Assembly (NCBI RefSeq): GCF_000255295.1
Contig: NC_017030.1
Coordinates: 4,650,001-4,714,000, forward strand
DNA: 64,000 nt
Reading direction: 5' to 3'
DNA from: Corallococcus coralloides DSM 2259
GTDB lineage: Bacteria > Myxococcota > Myxococcia > Myxococcales > Myxococcaceae
Each line of letters opens with the position of its first letter. The stretch's first letter is position 1. Positions 63,031-64,000 of this stretch are shown here, piece after piece. The notes below the pieces were generated by a model, which was not told where the DNA came from, searched no databases, and worked only from the letters and a program-made list of their open reading frames with translations. The position numbers and the translations under genes are program-made.

Positions 63031-63444
63031 TCAGGCCGCGGCGTCCTCTTCCTTCGAGGGCTCCGTGGCGTTCGTGATCCAGTCGATCGCCTTGTGCTCC
63101 CAATCCGAGTCCTTCGACGCGTCGATGTAGCGCTCCCACTCGTACACGCCGCTCTGCTTGGCCATGCGCACCATCATCAGGCGGGCCACGGTGCTGTCGA
63201 GCACCACCGCCGAGCGCACCATGCCGTTCTGCCGGAGCCAGCCCATCGCCTGCTTGATGATCTCCTGGGTCTCCGGCGGGTTCGCCTTCTGGCCGCGGAT
63301 GTCCACCATCAGGCCAAAGGGCCGCCCGCGCTTGATCGCCACCTTGGCGCGAAGGTCCTCGAACCAGGCCTTGGCCTCGGCAGGGGTGATGTAGCCCGGC
63401 GCATTGAGCCGGAAGCCGTACTCCGTCCTCAGATTCTCAGCCAT
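63031..63444 (-). CDS. STAS/SpoIIAA-like protein
   Basis: A 137-residue soluble protein starting MAENLRTEYGFRLNAPGYITP. The alternating strand/helix pattern with FGLMVDIRGQKANPPETQEII and MVRSAVVLDSTVARLMMVRMAKQSG fits the SpoIIAA-like/STAS group used in partner-switching or as small scaffolds; the phospho-acceptor Ser/Thr cannot be assigned. ATG 63444 has GGGGG about six bases upstream. It is divergent from the partial gene at the window end. Confidence 0.75.
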   Translation of the reverse strand: MAENLRTEYGFRLNAPGYITPAEAKAWFEDLRAKVAIKRGRPFGLMVDIRGQKANPPETQEIIKQAMGWLRQNGMVRSAVVLDSTVARLMMVRMAKQSGVYEWERYIDASKDSDWEHKAIDWITNATEPSKEEDAAA

Positions 63445-63841
63445 GACAACCCCCACGTTGATTATGTGGTGCTCGTGCCATTCCCGTGTGACTCCGGCTG
63501 GATGGCAGCGCGCCCACGAGCCTACTCCAGTCAGCACGGGAGTGGATCCACTCCTGCTGCACCTGCGTACGCGCGCGAACCACGTCCTCTCCGTGAAGAT
63601 AGAGACGTCCCCCCGTAAACGTGGTACTCGTCACGAAGTGTGAGAATCCAGCGTCAGGCGAACTTTCCGCTATTTTTACTTCACACTCGCTCGCTTCTCC
63701 GCTATTAAGCGGATGCAGTTTTTCAGCACCCCCGCAACACTGTCACACGCATCGAGGTCCCCCCGGACTCGGTGGCAGCGAGTCGACGCGGTAGGCAGCG
63801 TCGAACCTCACGGGTTCCGGGGCCTTGGAGACCGTCCCTCA
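63445..63841. other. 397-bp gene-free region with AT-rich stretch and short repeats
   Basis: TCCGCTATT occurs at 63666-63674 and 63698-63706 (32 bp apart). The second is part of a perfect inverted repeat TCCGCT-ATTA-AGCGGA (63698-63713). An AT-rich run (TATTTTTACTT) sits between the repeats. This looks like a long regulatory region for the gene starting at 63842 and possibly for the STAS-like gene. No ORF or RNA gene is supported. Confidence 0.45.
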
Positions 63842-64000
63842 ATGTCCAACTCCTCGCTCGCTGAGCTCCAGGCCATCACGTCGAACACCCTGCGGAACGA
63901 GGTGCCCGTCGAGGCCCTCCGGCACGAGACGCCGGCCCCGGGGAAGACGAACGTGATGGAGGCGCGTCACGGCGATCCGATCCCGATGTACGGGGACGTG
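63842..64000 (+). CDS. Unidentified protein, N-terminal fragment (cut by window edge)
   Basis: An ATG at 63842 opens a frame that runs off the window after 53 codons: MSNSSLAELQAITSNTLR, then VPVEALRHETPAPGKTNVME and GDPIPMYGDV. There is no signal peptide. The fragment is too short for family assignment. The long upstream region with repeats supports a regulated gene. Confidence 0.55.
   Translation, partial: MSNSSLAELQAITSNTLRNEVPVEALRHETPAPGKTNVMEARHGDPIPMYGDV

Overview
The window looks like a chromosomal segment of a myxobacterium of the Corallococcus/Myxococcus type. The reasons are very high GC with strong G/C at third codon positions, a DUSAM-domain protein (a family I know only from myxobacteria), many lipoproteins and Cys-rich or Gly-rich surface proteins, an orphan FtsX-type permease and large hybrid kinases. 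I see no rRNA or tRNA genes, insertion sequences, integrases or CRISPR arrays. The genus is inferred.

Layout. 1-2056 (minus): BtuF/BtuD/FecCD-type metal-chelate importer with 4-bp stop/start overlaps. 2159-4783: a secreted polysaccharide deacetylase facing a GH16 lipoprotein, with a shared hairpin between them. 4857-5849: aldo/keto reductase. 6007-10722: a second importer operon (binding lipoprotein, double permease, ATPase), interrupted between binding protein and permease by a 327-codon ORF built from 39-bp repeats and joined to both neighbours by ATGA overlaps. 10726-13348: a PPOX-fold protein and an ECF41 sigma-factor module in which the AhpD-like partner gene and its promoter are duplicated. 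13353-17591: two LysR regulators, each divergent from a probable target (MFS exporter; quinone-reductase-like dehydrogenase) with an inverted repeat between.

17616-24824: small metabolic and membrane genes, a coupled set (YdeI-like, Cys-rich protein, DUSAM), a methyltransferase with a lipoprotein signal, and a large orphan permease. 24829-29725: a hybrid kinase with two transmitters, then a protein whose C-terminus resembles DnaA domain I. 30025-36816: three tandem paralogous lipoproteins, Cys-rich then Gly-rich. 36894-43987: mutS2, a TPR lipoprotein-like gene, a membrane adenylate/guanylate cyclase, and a namZ - phosphoesterase-like - nadD cluster. 43984-47109: a HExxH protease / beta-propeller / beta-barrel protein. 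47197-52088: a conserved unknown, a DUF2520-type oxidoreductase and a ClpA/B-type unfoldase.

52306-60468 is one long plus-strand operon: Yip1-like protein, TolC, HlyD/MacA adaptor, MacB-type ATPase, two MacB-type permeases and a HEAT-like protein. Most junctions are 4-bp overlaps, so this is probably a tripartite exporter made as a unit. The end holds a GNAT acetyltransferase, a metzincin-like TPR protein, a SpoIIAA/STAS-like protein and the first codons of an unidentified gene.

The most unusual elements are the in-frame 39-bp repeat gene (7050-8033), the duplicated ECF41 promoter/target unit (11370-12483), the surface-lipoprotein trio, the protease-barrel fusion and the DnaA-I-like protein with short repeats upstream.
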